Positions 1-10,204 of a DNA stretch of 64,000 nt are shown here, piece by piece. The notes below the pieces were generated by a model. That model worked only from the letters and a program-made list of their open reading frames with translations. It ran no database searches and was not told where the DNA came from. The stretch covers positions 1,364,001-1,428,000 of the forward strand of contig WHUZ01000011.1 of NCBI GenBank assembly GCA_015179045.1, given 5' to 3'. Made by a program: the position numbers and the translations under genes. The stretch's first letter is position 1. Each line of letters opens with the position of its first letter. This DNA is from Kalaharituber pfeilii (taxonomy: Eukaryota; Ascomycota; Pezizomycetes; Pezizales; Pezizaceae).

Positions 1-258
1 AATCAGGGTCTAGCATGTGAATCCTACAATTTATGAGACAATGCAAGGTGACAGACACTCAGGATCCCGCCTGGAAATTTCTGTTAGTAATAAGAGTAAG
101 CTGCGGGTAAGAGACATAATGGATGGTTAAGAGGTCTAGCATGTGAGTTCTATTCGATAAGATAGTCTAAAATGATTAGGCTCTCTATTGTAATTTCCAT
201 TATTGGAAAGGAATATGAGGTTGTGGACACTGAGGGTCTGTGTATAGATGTCAGTACC
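1..258. other. No gene recognised
   Basis: No convincing coding frame, RNA gene or repeat is seen in this stretch. It is the target DNA into which the short LINE-tail insertion that follows was placed. Confidence 0.4.
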
Positions 259-271
259 TTAAACCTCACTT

Positions 272-389
272 TTTTTTTTTTTTTTTTTTTTTTTTTTATT
301 TCATTACTCGCATGCCGCCCTGTGGGCTATGGCGAGGTGTATATTTGAGAAAAAAACAAAAACTAACTGATGCCTAAATACATGTGGGG
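272..389 (-). mobile_element. Short LINE-tail insertion (hairpin family A) with 13-bp target duplication
   Basis: A T-run (271-297) is followed by a 30-nt inverted repeat (307-336, CTCGC...GCGAG outer stem, GCCC/GGGC inner stem) and about 53 further bases. The insertion is bounded by TTAAACCTCACTT at 259-271 and 390-402. On the minus strand it reads 5' end, hairpin, TGAAAT, poly(A), so it is a retroposed copy of a LINE 3' terminus. At 118 bp it is the longest of the very short copies in the window. Confidence 0.9.
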
Positions 390-565
390 TTAAACCTCAC
401 TTAGCAGTGCGGATAGATACTATAAAGCTGCCTACTCACCCTTCGTAGCAAGTAATAGACCATAGAAGGCATCGGCGACTAGGTGCTTTTTTGGTTTCTT
501 TTTTGTACATTCCCTTTCAGCTTTACTTCTTCTTTCAGTCATGACCTCAAAAAAGAGCCGTAGTA

Positions 566-1404
566 CTGTGTTTCACCACATCTCGACGCACACCACAATT
601 CGACGCACTTTCCCACCAAAACTGAGTGAATGAGAACCTGTATAGCCCCATGCACAGAACCTACTTTTCTATGCGCTTTTCAGGAGGCTTAAAGCCAGCA
701 TCATTCTTCAGATCCTGCATCTCTACTTTTAAAAAAAAAGTAGTTATGAAGGAATTATATCTCTGCACATTTTCACATATGTCTTGGCATATATTTTTGC
801 GGTAGAGTTGCAGATATGGAAATCTACCCACTGCACCTGCAATTAAGTCAATAAAAATATTTAAACATTTCATTTGGATAACCCATCTCTATGGAGATAT
901 AGTTGAATAGTATCAACATATTCTTTGAAGTAATTGTGGAGCTGTTCAAAATATTTTCATTCCCATTGAAATATTGCATATGAATAGTATCGCATGAAAA
1001 TATATATCAGCATGCCAACTATGCAATATATCAAGATGGACTTAATAAAATCAAGTGAATCAATATACAACTAGGGGAGGTCCTTTGATTACAAGACAAT
1101 TGCCATTGGTGTAATAGTGCTAAAAAAGAGTAGTATGTTCAGTCCGCTGAAATATTGTATGAGAATCCCATACAAATAGATGCCAAGACATTGTTACAAA
1201 TTTTGCAGTGCCATAATTCCTTGAGAATGCTTTCTTTCAGCAGGCAGAGGTGCTAAACATGAAGAACAAGTATTTATTTAGTGTCTCTAAATAGCGCTTA
1301 CAAAATTCTGATCTAGTGGTTGAGGTACACGCTCTTCTGCGTGGCTAGTTTTGGTGGGAAAGTGCGTCGAATTGTGGTGTGCGTCGAGATGTGGTGAAAC
1401 ACAG
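566..1404. mobile_element. TA-flanked non-autonomous DNA transposon with 58-bp perfect terminal inverted repeats
   Basis: Bases 566-623 and 1347-1404 are perfect reverse complements over 58 bp, starting CTGTGTTTCACC. Each end is flanked by TA (564-565 and 1405-1406), the duplication expected for Tc1/mariner-type integration. The 839-bp body has no transposase frame; the longest internal ORF (661-873, minus) resembles nothing recognised. Perfect TIRs suggest a recent insertion. Another TA-targeting superfamily is possible, since class cannot be assigned from the TIR alone. Confidence 0.85.
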
Positions 1405-1406
1405 TA

Positions 1407-1598
1407 AAGGAAAGCTCCCATGAGAGACCTAAATCCCTTTACAATCACTCGTGCTGTCCATTTAGCGGCCTCTACCGCATCTTCGTCAACCCCGTCATCG
1501 ACTGCAACATCGAGTTCTACTAGGAAATCCGAAAAGGGCCTATACTCAAACACTTGATGCACCTCAGCTGTCATTAGAAGAGTCAAGAAGAGCAACAA
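1407..1598 (-). CDS. Hypothetical protein fragment, interrupted downstream by the MITE
   Basis: A minus-strand frame opens at an ATG at 1598 and reads about 64 residues, rich in acidic and hydrophobic residues, before entering the inverted repeat of the 566-1404 transposon. Sequence beyond the transposon (below 564) could be its continuation. No family is recognised and no splice signals were established. It may be one exon of a gene broken by the MITE, or a chance frame. Confidence 0.2.
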
Positions 1599-1676
1599 TT
1601 CGATGGAAAGAGGTTTGTCTTCCCCAAGCTTTGCATGGTCATTAGCTAAACTATTGCACAGGGTGAAAATTCGGAA

Positions 1677-3147
1677 GTGCAGGCATCATCAGAAGCAACG
1701 ACACAGCCCAACAATTCAGCTAGTGATATGCAACACAACCAACTTTCATTGAAAGTAAGAGTGACTTCGAGGGTCCATAATAATCGGAATTCCAGAAGCA
1801 TAGCAAGGTTTCAGGGCGATGAACGAGCCGTCGTGGAAGAAGCCGCAAGGCTGATTAAACTCCACACCCTCTTCAAGGATCCGCTCCCAGACCTCGCCCA
1901 TACGGCTATGATAATAGAGCAGCTGTGGGAGGAGGCGCAAAGCAACACAGGGGTAAAGATGGACAAAGATGACAAGATCGAAGGCTATGTCAGCTCCCTC
2001 TTACTCTTGAAATTCGAAGTGGACACTAACGGACCTTCGGTGTCTGGCTGCAGCTTCGGTCAATCCAATCACGGACACGGTCGCATCTTCTACATGAAAT
2101 CAAAAAAAATATCGACATCCTATATGGCTTCGCGGACAAGCCTTCAACGTTCATACGCGTTCATGTACGGCGGCTCATGGAAGGTGACAGCTTCACCTGT
2201 CCAGAAAAAGATGGTGAGGTAGCAGCCAGTCTCTGTCTATAGAGTGATGTTGAGAGTCTGACAGCGAATAGGACTGCCTGTACAGGTTCAGCGCTCCTGA
2301 AATCGTTACCATCATTTATGATAAGTATTTCGCGGGCCCAAGGATGCTAGGTAACACAGAGCCGGAATTTATCAAAATGATAAATGGTACCTTTATTGCT
2401 CTTGTCTGCGCGTGCATTTATCATCTGCTAGGCGCCTGGGTGGAGGGTGAGTTCAATGAACCACCCGATTTCAACTACGCAAACTCCTTCAGTAAGTATC
2501 CAACCGGTAACGTACACTGAATGTCCAGGTGTAGACTGACTGAGGTGGCCAGGATATTATCGCCGCCTATACGACCAATGGAGGAGGGACTTCAATGGAG
2601 CTATGCAACGTCAGCTCCTGAATGTAAGCAAGGAGTCGATAGTTGAGAAGATAGCCGCAGTACGCAAACCAAGGGCCATCGAGCGAGGCCTACCCTATGC
2701 CGCCAGTGACGAGCATCAGAAGGCATATGCTCAGCGGCTTGCAGATGCTTCGGCGAAAGCTTCTGAAAGGCTAGGAAGGTACTTTGGTGGGGAGACAATA
2801 GAGTCTACGGACAAGGACGATGACGAGGAGGATGAGGATGACGAAGGGGAGGAAAGTGACAATGACGGGGGGAATACTAACGACGACGACGATAGAGACG
2901 ACGGGGGGGATACTAACAACGACGACGGGGACGATAAGGAGGACGACGAGGATTTTTTTTTTTTTTTTTTTTTCACGTGACCCCGCTTGTAGCTGTTCGC
3001 CATGGCAGGGCGGACGACGAGGATGATGAGGACAACGACGGAGAGGATGAGGATGAGGGACTCGGCAAGGAGGACGAGGAGGAGATGGAGTCAGCCCAAC
3101 GGGATCCGTATAAGGATGCCCTGTTAGCTTACGCTAACAGCAAGTGA
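1677..3147 (+). CDS. Fungal hypothetical protein (possibly DUF6532-like) with Asp/Glu-rich tail, broken by a LINE-tail insertion
   Basis: Three coding blocks lie in order: 1677 to about 2215, about 2290-2491, and 2553 to the stop at 3145-3147. The second and third join across a 61-bp GT-AG intron (2492-2552; donor GTAAGT, CTGAC branch sequence, acceptor CCAG) that restores the frame through NSF-R-YYRRLYDQW. The middle block (YDKYFAGP, then a hydrophobic helix and LLGAW) recalls the fungal DUF6532 family; this is from memory and tentative. From 2811 the protein becomes a long Asp/Glu run. A 58-bp retroposed hairpin (2954-3011) plus its duplicated target adds 71 bp and shifts the frame, so the last 44 or so residues, ending DALLAYANSK, are cut off. 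The frame near 2030-2290 is also unclear (a further intron or an indel). Biochemical role unknown. Confidence 0.5.
2954..3011 (-). mobile_element. Hairpin-only LINE-tail insertion (family B), 58 bp
   Basis: A T-run (2954-2973) plus the 30-nt family B hairpin (2981-3010, CCCCGC...GCAGGG) sits between two copies of GGACGACGAGGAT (2941-2953 and 3012-3024). The 5' end of the copy is 1 nt from the hairpin foot. It interrupts the acidic-tail gene in antisense. Confidence 0.92.
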
Positions 3148-3184
3148 CCGAGGTTCATCCTTTCCCGGACCCGGATAGTCTTAG

Positions 3185-3830
3185 GTGGTATCCAGAGGGG
3201 ATTTTTTTTTTTTTAATTTTCTAACTTTTTTCTCTTTGTTTCCTCTCATTTTTTCTTGGTCTCCGGTTGCTTGTATTTATATGGCCTGTTAGTATTGCTT
3301 TTGTCTCTTTTCATACACGGTCCGCCTTCAGAGTGTCTTTTTTCCCTCCGTTTCTTTCTCTTTATTTCTTTTCCTGTGAGTTTCATTTTAGTATGGCTTG
3401 TTTGTCTCTATCTCTTTTTTATTGTATATTTTATGTCAATACTCGCATGCCACCCTAAGGGCTATGGCGAGGTTCTATCTCTTTCATTCCATTGATATTG
3501 TGGGTTCTATGACGTTCAGCTGAAGATTTTGACGGGATCTATTGGATTTTTTTTTTGATTTTTTTTTATTTATTTTTTTTTTTTTAAAACTGAATGTTTT
3601 ATTATTATTTTTTTACTATTTTCTTTTTTTTCTTTTACTTTTCTTTTTTCTATTTTAGATATCATAACTCGTGTGCTGCCCTGTTGGCTATGATGGGAAT
3701 TAGATGGTTGAATAATGTGTTTTTGTGCTGTGTTACTCGGTATATCTATTATCAGTTCAGTATTTTTTGCGTTTTTTCTTTTTTTTTTTTTTTTTTATTT
3801 AATATATATATGTTAAGATGGGTCTAATAC
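3185..3830. repeat. T-rich tract with decayed LINE-tail copies
   Basis: The stretch is dominated by long T-runs broken by other bases (3203-3214, 3547-3590, 3600-3655, 3777-3797). It contains one dated hairpin insertion (listed separately at 3418) and one decayed family A hairpin at 3668-3697 without recognisable target duplication. ORFs here are low-complexity Phe-rich frames and are not called. Confidence 0.6.
3418..3473 (-). mobile_element. Hairpin-only LINE-tail insertion (family A), 56 bp, older
   Basis: The family A hairpin (3442-3471) with a mutated T-rich tail lies between copies of TCTATCTCTTT (3407-3417 and 3474-3484). The copy starts 2 nt outside the hairpin foot. The degraded tail marks it as older than the clean poly(T) copies. 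Confidence 0.75.
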
Positions 3831-4110
3831 AATATGAAGGCTTGAAATGTGCGTGCAGACGTTCACAAGGAGGTAGAGATGTTCACAAGGAGGTAGTTCT
3901 CAAGACGTAGAATATGAAGCGGTGTCCTGGAGGGGATATATTGGAGCTGCGTCCGGACTCCTAGGAGGAGATGAGAGGTTTAACCTGGATGGTGCCGAGC
4001 TTGCCTGTTATGAAATGGGGAGACTTGAGTCTTGAAGATGAACCAAGGGCCGTATCCTGACAACGACAATCTTTGATTGTAACAACTTAAAGATACTGCA
4101 GAGAACATAC

Positions 4111-4517
4111 TAAGTCCAGGCGCGGACCATGAAAGGCCACGTCTAGACCATGAGGAAGAGGGGCCGCGTCCTGCAACACCGAAGATGTTTGGTTGCGTCC
4201 GGACGCTGAGGAAAAGGTGCCGTGTCTGGGTGTGAGAAAGCAAGGGTTGCGTACTGGCAAGGGGAGCGATTAGCTGGGTCTGGGTACAGACGATGAGGGG
4301 CCATATCTAGACCGTGCGGAAGAGAGGATGCGTCCTGGCGCCGGGAATGTTTGGTTGCATCCGGGCGCTGAGAAAAAGGTGCCGTGTCTGGGTGTAAGAA
4401 AGCGAGGGCTGCGTCCTGACGCTGAGAACCACTAGCTGCGTCCGGGTGCAAACTATGAGGGGATACGTCCGAACGCTGAGAAGGAGGTGCTGTGTCTGGA
4501 TGTGGAGTAATAAGGGC
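4111..4517. repeat. 27-bp minisatellite, 15 units, with six-unit higher-order repeat
   Basis: Consecutive 27-bp units mostly starting TGCGTCC or a variant (for example 4194, 4221, 4248, 4275, 4302, 4329, 4356, 4383, 4410, 4437, 4464, 4491) run without gaps except one 29-bp unit at 4165. Units six apart are most alike (4138 with 4302, 4194 with 4356), a higher-order period of about 162 bp. Because 27 is divisible by three, the minus strand encodes a nonapeptide repeat, roughly [HR]PDAAxxSQ, open over 4143-4451 and a little beyond. No start, neighbour or family supports a real gene. Decayed units may extend to about 3850 and 4580. Confidence 0.85.
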
Positions 4518-4787
4518 CGTTTTATGGCAGTAGGAGAGTAAAACGGAAGCCGGAAAGTGAAAAAGAAGAGGTTGTACCCGGACGTTCAGAGGCAGAAAGG
4601 TGCGTTGTAATAAGAACGTTGCAGATATATGTGGGGAAGATGCAGTTAAAAGAAGAGTTGCAGACGTCAGTCACTAGGCCGAGGTTCATGATTTAAAAGA
4701 ATGGATGTTTTGCACCCCGGGTGGCAAGTCTGCGTCAGAGGCGCTAGTGGCGTCTGACGCACAGGACGCAAAAATTTTCCGTTCCTG

Positions 4788-4793
<6 letters not shown>

Positions 4794-4820
<27 letters not shown>

Positions 4821-6215
4821 CACGTAACCCCGCTTGCAGCTGTTCGCCATGGCAGGGTCCCTAGACCGAAGTCCTTCTGGCCCGGAGACAGGCACCTGTG
4901 CAACTACATACAGAATCGTCCCCTGTAAAAACACACAACGATACTATGACTTCGGTGATGTGGAGGAACACAAAGCGAAAGCCCAATCCCCCAAGAGAAC
5001 AATTAAGCACGAATACTCAAATATCCCCCCAGAGAATCAAGCAGTCATATCCATCTCCTCCACATCCCTCCCCTTCCCCTTTCCGTCCACCTTTGTTATT
5101 CTGTCCCAGTCATACAAGCACGAGTGGTACCATTTGCCTGATAACCGTACCTTCGCTGGTGTTTGACTATCTGATTCTACCTCCCCCTCCAGGTAGATAA
5201 CAATCGAGCTAGTCTTCTTTCCCTCCCTCCTTTCTTTTCTTACCAACCATCTTGCCGCAACAATCTTCCCCATCCATGGGTTCGCCTTTTCCATCCACTC
5301 TCTTACTTTCCCAAGTTTCTTCGTCACCGCTATGCCGTGCACCACAACTGCCCGGCCAGATTGCGGGAGCCTTTCTTTCTGGGATGTTCTTGCTTTCGGA
5401 GATGATGTTGGAGGCTTCTTGTTCTGCTTGGGGGGGTTGGTACTGGACCCCCTTGCTGCGTTTTTGGATTGAGAAGCGGTGGACCTTGTTCGGTTTTTCG
5501 GTGGTGCTGCTGGAGGTGGGTTGGTTTTTTGTGCTAGGGGTGCATTTGGTGGAATGCTTTGAGAGACGATTGCTGCATATGACAGCGGAGGTATTGTCTC
5601 TGGCTCAGTCTGTGTTTCCCCTTCCTTTTGCCTATAACTTCGCTGTGTGGGAGCATAGTTCTTGCAACGTTCCCCTTTCGCTGCTGCTGCGAGTAAATCT
5701 ATGCGCTGGTGTACGTGTCCGAGATAGCCTAGGAACAAGTCTGTTGGCTCGAAGTTTGGTCTTTTCATAAGGTCTTCTATACATTTCTGGATATGAATAA
5801 TGATATCTCCCACTGCCTCAAGCATACAAGTCATATTAACTCCACCAAGTTTTTCAATGATTGACTGGAGCAGTGGGGCCTCGAGACGAGTACTTCTGGC
5901 AAGTGTTGTCTTGGCACCTGAAGATGTTTTTTTCGGTGCCGGGCTGCCCAATGCCGCGAATCGATTGGTTCGATCCATGGTGGAAGTGCCAAGAAGTCAG
6001 GGGTAGTAGTGTGCTTGTCAACGGAGCAGGGAGCTGAAATCTCCTCAAAACTTAACCCCCAAGGGAAACTTGAGGAGTTGGGTTTTTTGGAATAAAAGTT
6101 AGATCTAAAGACTCAGCGCACTGAGAGCTTTCGATCTATGTATGTTTCGCTGGGGGGGACGCTGTGGTTGCGGAGTGGCTTCCGAGTGCTCGTCCTGTCG
6201 AAGTGGTTGTCGCTG
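4794..6215 (-). mobile_element. ORF1-only LINE (HAL1-like) with 13-bp target duplication
   Basis: The insertion runs from poly(T) at 4794 through the family B hairpin (4828-4857), about 180 bp of 3' UTR, one gag-like ORF1 (5037-5978) and about 240 bp of 5' leader. It is bounded by GTTCCTGATGTAT at 4781-4793 and 6216-6228. There is no endonuclease, reverse transcriptase or RNase H: ORF1 is joined straight to the 3' terminus. Because both ends and the duplication are intact, this short form was itself retroposed and was not deleted afterwards. It must have used a partner LINE's enzyme. It inserted into, or at the edge of, a LINE C fragment. Confidence 0.85.
5037..5978 (-). CDS. LINE ORF1 (gag-like nucleic-acid-binding protein), 313 aa
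   Basis: An intact frame from ATG at 5978. Residues 1-120 are mixed helical; 120-210 are Pro/Ser/Lys/Arg-rich and disordered-looking; 210-300 form the conserved C-terminal block found in fungal Tad-type ORF1 proteins, with ARWLVRKERREGKKTSS, VRLSGKWYHS and LYDWDR. The CCHC zinc knuckles that usually follow that block are absent and the frame stops at DMTA. Inferred role: coating LINE RNA. It is the only gene of the ORF1-only element; ORF2 is missing. The related ORF1 fragments at 23.2 and 35.5 kb end at nearly the same place. Confidence 0.75.
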   Translation of the reverse strand: MDRTNRFAALGSPAPKKTSSGAKTTLARSTRLEAPLLQSIIEKLGGVNMTCMLEAVGDIIIHIQKCIEDLMKRPNFEPTDLFLGYLGHVHQRIDLLAAAAKGERCKNYAPTQRSYRQKEGETQTEPETIPPLSYAAIVSQSIPPNAPLAQKTNPPPAAPPKNRTRSTASQSKNAARGSSTNPPKQNKKPPTSSPKARTSQKERLPQSGRAVVVHGIAVTKKLGKVREWMEKANPWMGKIVAARWLVRKERREGKKTSSIVIYLEGEVESDSQTPAKVRLSGKWYHSCLYDWDRITKVDGKGKGRDVEEMDMTA

Positions 6216-6228
6216 GTTCCTGATGTAT

Positions 6229-7062
6229 GAAGTGGGAGAAGGCTATAAGAGAGGTCAAGGGAGACTCTGTGGCCATCTTCACAGATGGCAGCTGCAGCGA
6301 GGAAGGAGGAGTAGGTGGTGGGTAGTGCTGGCAGCAGGTGGTGGCAGGTGAGGCAGAGGAAAGCAGGTGGGTTGGTGTGAAGGCAACAGTATGGGGCGGA
6401 GAGGTTGTTGCGATCAAAGGAGCCCTGGAGGCTGTTGACAATAGGGCAAATTCTTTTTTTTTATATCATTACTCGCATGCCGCCTTACAGGCTATGGCGA
6501 GATAAAAGGCACATAGGAGATAAACTAGCTAAATAGAATCCGCAACGACACATCACAGGAATATAGGATATAGGACAATGAGATGACCTTACCCTTCGGA
6601 AATACATTCGACTCCTACTCCCTCCCCGCCCATCCTAGCATGGCCGCCAGCGGGTCTCTCTCCTCCTCTTCGCTCATGGCGGTTCTCTCACCACCTCCCG
6701 ACCCGCTGGCCATCTCTGACTCCACACCCTGCACTCATCCCAGATGTGTGCCGCCGATTCTTCCCCTTCTCACACCATCGGCACTCCGGGCTTTCCGCTT
6801 TGTCGACTTTGAGTTTTTATGCTCTGAGACCTTTGCTCTTCTGCAGTCCTGCTAAGGTGGCTGTCAATCCGCTTAACCGCTGCAGAGGCCTGTAACTTAT
6901 TCACAGCCTGTTTCTTTCCTCCGCTCGTCGGGCTCTCGCCTTCGTGCGCATCCCGGCCTCCGTGATCAACTCTCTCTGGTAGGGGAGTAGTGCGCCTATC
7001 TTGGCTGCTACGTCTGCCTGACAATAGGGCAAAGGTGCTGCTACTCACGGACTCCACAGCAG
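6229..7062 (+). mobile_element. LINE C fragment (RNase H region), split by a LINE A copy
   Basis: Plus-strand coding for the LINE C RNase H starts abruptly at 6229 with WEKAIREVKGDSVAIFTDGS, continues to 6450, is interrupted by the insertion 6451-7018, and resumes at 7034 with KVLLLTDSTAAI. It ends at 7062 where LINE B begins. Frame stops, such as TAG after VGGG, show it is dead. The remaining 3' part of the same copy is probably at 11691-12190. Confidence 0.75.
6451..7018 (-). mobile_element. 5'-truncated LINE A copy, 15-bp target duplication
   Basis: A short T-run, the family A hairpin (6472-6501) and the C-terminal part of a LINE ORF2 read on the minus strand. The coding part includes the terminal zinc-finger-like Cys/His region around 6770-6880 and ends near 6585. 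TGACAATAGGGCAAA flanks the copy at 6436-6450 and 7019-7033. Its hairpin loop strand shows the variant GCCT/AGGC pair. Confidence 0.85.
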
Positions 7063-7610
7063 CAATTTTTTTTTTTTTTTTTTGTCACGTGACCCAGCGC
7101 GCAGCTGCTCGCCAAGGCAGGGCCCCTGGGTCTATGCCCTCGATGCTCGGAGGCAAGCATATCTACCTACTCATCCGCCGCCTACTCTACATACGAAAAT
7201 CTCGTCCCCTCCCCGCCACACCTCCTCGTAGCGATGAAAATAACGACATCGTTCTTCCGCCGCCCCCTTCGAACAAACGAAAACTCGTCCCCTTCCCGCT
7301 TCTGCGTCCCGCTATCGCAGCCCTTCCCTTTTCGCCTTTCACGGCCTCAACGAGTAGAACAATTGCTCCAGGGTATCCACCTCCTCCCCATTCTCCTGTT
7401 GCTCCATCCATTTCCTTTTCTCAAAGTCCGTCCACACTTCCCACCCTTCTGAGTATACCACCTCTTCACACCCGAATGCCAGGTGGTCCGCCGTTTGCTT
7501 TTCCCCACACCCGCATATGCTCCCCTCCGGTGCCTTCCCGATTTTCATGTCCCACTCCTTGCCCATCCCCTATCCCGTTCTCAACCTGGTGAAAGTGGTG
7601 GCTGCCCCCC
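7063..7610 (-). mobile_element. LINE B fragment, 3' part (left of the MULE)
   Basis: Poly(T) at 7065-7083, a family B hairpin variant (about 7093-7122), then minus-strand coding for the RNase H C-terminal tail. A Cys/His cluster ICGCGEKQTADHLAFGC lies near 7490. The MULE 7611-11043 cuts the copy; the rest resumes at 11044. No target duplication was found for LINE B; instead about 240 bp of the LINE C host appear to be missing at the junction. Confidence 0.7.
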
Positions 7611-7817
7611 GGGATGACTCGGGACAGGTAGTTCCTTGTACGGTAAGCGGATCGCCAGTGGCGTGCGCTAATATGCAGAGTTTTCAAGGGTGGTGAGCTC
7701 GCATGTACCCAAGTACAACTTGATGTATATATCGAAAATATGGTAGTTTCCCACTCACGGCTCTTCTCCTTGGCCTCAGGTATCTAAGCTAAGATATTAC
7801 ATACAATACTTGAACAT

Positions 7818-10191
7818 CTAAATAGGTGCAGTGGAAGATACATGGGACCTTGATGCAACGAGAATAACATCCTGCATAGCTTGCGTATCCTCATCAAGCT
7901 CAACTACACCTGAGGAGCCTTCCCTACGGCGCTTTCTAGTATTTCTTGCTGCAGCTGTTCGTTCAGCCAACTCAGCAGAGGTCATAGCACGAGCTTTAGC
8001 TTTCCCCTTAGTCTTTTTCTGATGAAATTGATTTAAAGCTGGTGGTACAAATTGCTGGATAATCGGCTGAGCACCATGACCAGCAGGTGTACTGGAACTG
8101 AATATCCGTTGCATGTGGCTGGTATGAGTATGCTGCAAACGTGCAAAGAGCTCTGCCTTCTCACCAGTAAGGGTACCATGCAACTGTTCTTGGTCATATA
8201 ATGATCCTAGAAGGAGGTCTCGACCTTGATTAGTATATTGGTCTTGTGGCTGTTGTTGAGGTATTGCAATAAATGGATCTGAAGGTGTTTCTCTGTCGGT
8301 CATTATCCACTCCATTGGTGCTATTGGACCTTTGATTTGCCACCGTGGATGGAGAAGCTGAAGAGGAATCTGCCGGTTTTCATAGACTATAGGTAGAAGG
8401 CGATGTTGATAGGGTAATGCATAATGGTGAATAATTTCGCAGGTACATGGTTCAACCTCAAAGAATCCAGAGTAAGTATTGTCACTAAGGTATTTATCAT
8501 GCTGAATTCGGGCTGCATTCCATTCGTATTTGATCTTTTCAATTGCAAAATATGTAACAGTACCTAAAAGAAGCTTAAAGGCACCTTGAGGATCATGAAT
8601 TCTAGGGACTTTTGTATGGCTTTCGGTTTCTGAGCGTTCAAGGCGAGAATGCATTTTTTTTTTTTTTTTTTTTTTTTTAATCACATAACCCCGCTTGTAG
8701 CACTTGGCCATGGCAGGGTCCCTGGGCAAGCCCTCATAGCCCGGAGACAGGCTAAGGCGAGAATGCATTGCATGTAAATACTTCATAAGTCATGAAGTAC
8801 ATTCATCCAAAGTCAGTTGTGGGTTAAGAAATTGCTTCGCTATTGGATGAACTCCTTCATTTCGTTGAGTAGAATTTGCACCTAAGTTGTGATATTAGGA
8901 TGTATAACAGCGGAGGACCTGTTGCTCTTTATCATCCCAATTTTGAGTTAGATATTCCTGCTCTTGTGAATGCAATCGATATAGTAAGTCTGCCTTTGCC
9001 TTCTGCATATTCTCTACTCTAGTAGCTTGAATACAGGCCCAAACAAATCCATGTAATATCTCACGCTGCTCTTTATCATATCGTCCACTTTCAGTCAGCC
9101 GTTTCTTGATATTTTGAAACATATGCCATTCACATAGCTGATGTATAGAATATGGCATAGTTTTACTCATTGACTTTATTATCCCTTTGCTTTGGTCACT
9201 AATAATGACTCGTGGAGGAGGACATCTACCTGCCTATACTAGCTCTTTCATTTGTAAATGAATAAAGTTGAAATCCTCACAACTTTCAGATCGAATAAAT
9301 GAAAAACAAGCCGTAAATATTAGGTTAGTATTAGTAATTCCAATCAAATGGGCAAGAGGCATGCGAAGTTGATTATTTCCAAAAGTGGCATCATTTTCAA
9401 GTAAAAAATCTGATGCAAAGTATTAGCATAAAAGAATCTGTTGTGAATCAATAAAGAAGATCTGCTCTAGTCAGCGTATCACTAGATATTTCCTTACTTT
9501 CTTCACTCCATCTAGTGTGAGTATGAAAGCCTGCCTTTTCTAATACTGCTAGTATTTGCTCTATCATATCAGAAGGTGTCTTTAAAGATTGAGTACGCTT
9601 TGTATTGTAAAATGACTTAGGATCGAGTGGATGATCTAGTTGAGCTTGAAATCGTAGGTATTCATTATAACTTGCTCCAGCAGATCTGAATTCAGATGCC
9701 TCCGCAAGCTGACGTTGTTGTCCTATATCTCGCCATTTATGCTCAGGATAGATATCACCTGCTTGCTCTTCCATAGGATGAACATGCTCAAGTGTTTTAA
9801 CTGTCAGAGCCCAGCCTTTTTGCTTACTGCTAGTACTACCATCCTTAATATTTTTATAGGATAAGTAACACATCCACTTGCAATCCTTAGCTCAAGACTT
9901 AGTTTCATGCTGGCATGTAGCATCTTCCAACCTATTCAGATATTAGCTATTGATTGTATTTACTATATTAGATCTCTTAACTTACTTGCGTATATTCTGA
10001 ACCTTTCCATGATGGATACCGAGATATTCAATTCTACCTTTCTTCTCTGAACCACTTCCAACTACAACTGCAAATCCAGTAACTAATGCATAGTCTTGAA
10101 GGCGATGTAATACATCATCAACAAAAGCATACTGCTCTCCAGTAATTGGGGTGCTTCGATGAAGTGCAGGAATATCATATCTATCACCCAT
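7818..10191 (-). pseudogene. MULE transposase with FAR1-like N-terminus, inactivated
   Basis: Reading from 10191: a FAR1-type DNA-binding region (DYALVTGFAVVVGSGS, YLGIHHG), an intron-like gap near 9874-9985, then a helical segment, the catalytic MULE region (first Asp in DATFGNNQLRMPLAHLIGI, second Asp in VIISDQSKG) followed by CEWHMFQNIKKRL, and a C-terminal part with STQRNEGVHPIAK. In-frame stops follow FIDSQQILLC, MKELV, RCYTS and DECTS. All four are TAA, TAG or TGA that a single C-to-T change from CAA, CAG or CGA would create. The LINE-tail insertion at 8656-8753 adds 114 bp with its duplication and keeps the frame open, adding a poly-Lys run. No active product expected. Confidence 0.8.
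8656..8753 (-). mobile_element. Short LINE-tail insertion (family B), 98 bp, in the MULE transposase
   Basis: Poly(T) (8656-8678), family B hairpin (8689-8718) and 35 further bases lie between AAGGCGAGAATGCATT at 8640-8655 and 8754-8769. Same orientation as the transposase gene; insertion plus duplication is 114 bp, a multiple of three. Confidence 0.92.
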
Positions 10192-10204
10192 ATTGCCTAT
10201 TTAG

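Noticed and set aside
2731..3003. Serine/lysine-rich minus-strand ORF
   Set aside because: It is the antisense of the acidic tail and of the poly(T) insertion.
4111..4517. Possible CRISPR array
   Set aside because: Units are head-to-tail 27-bp repeats without spacers, in a eukaryotic genome.
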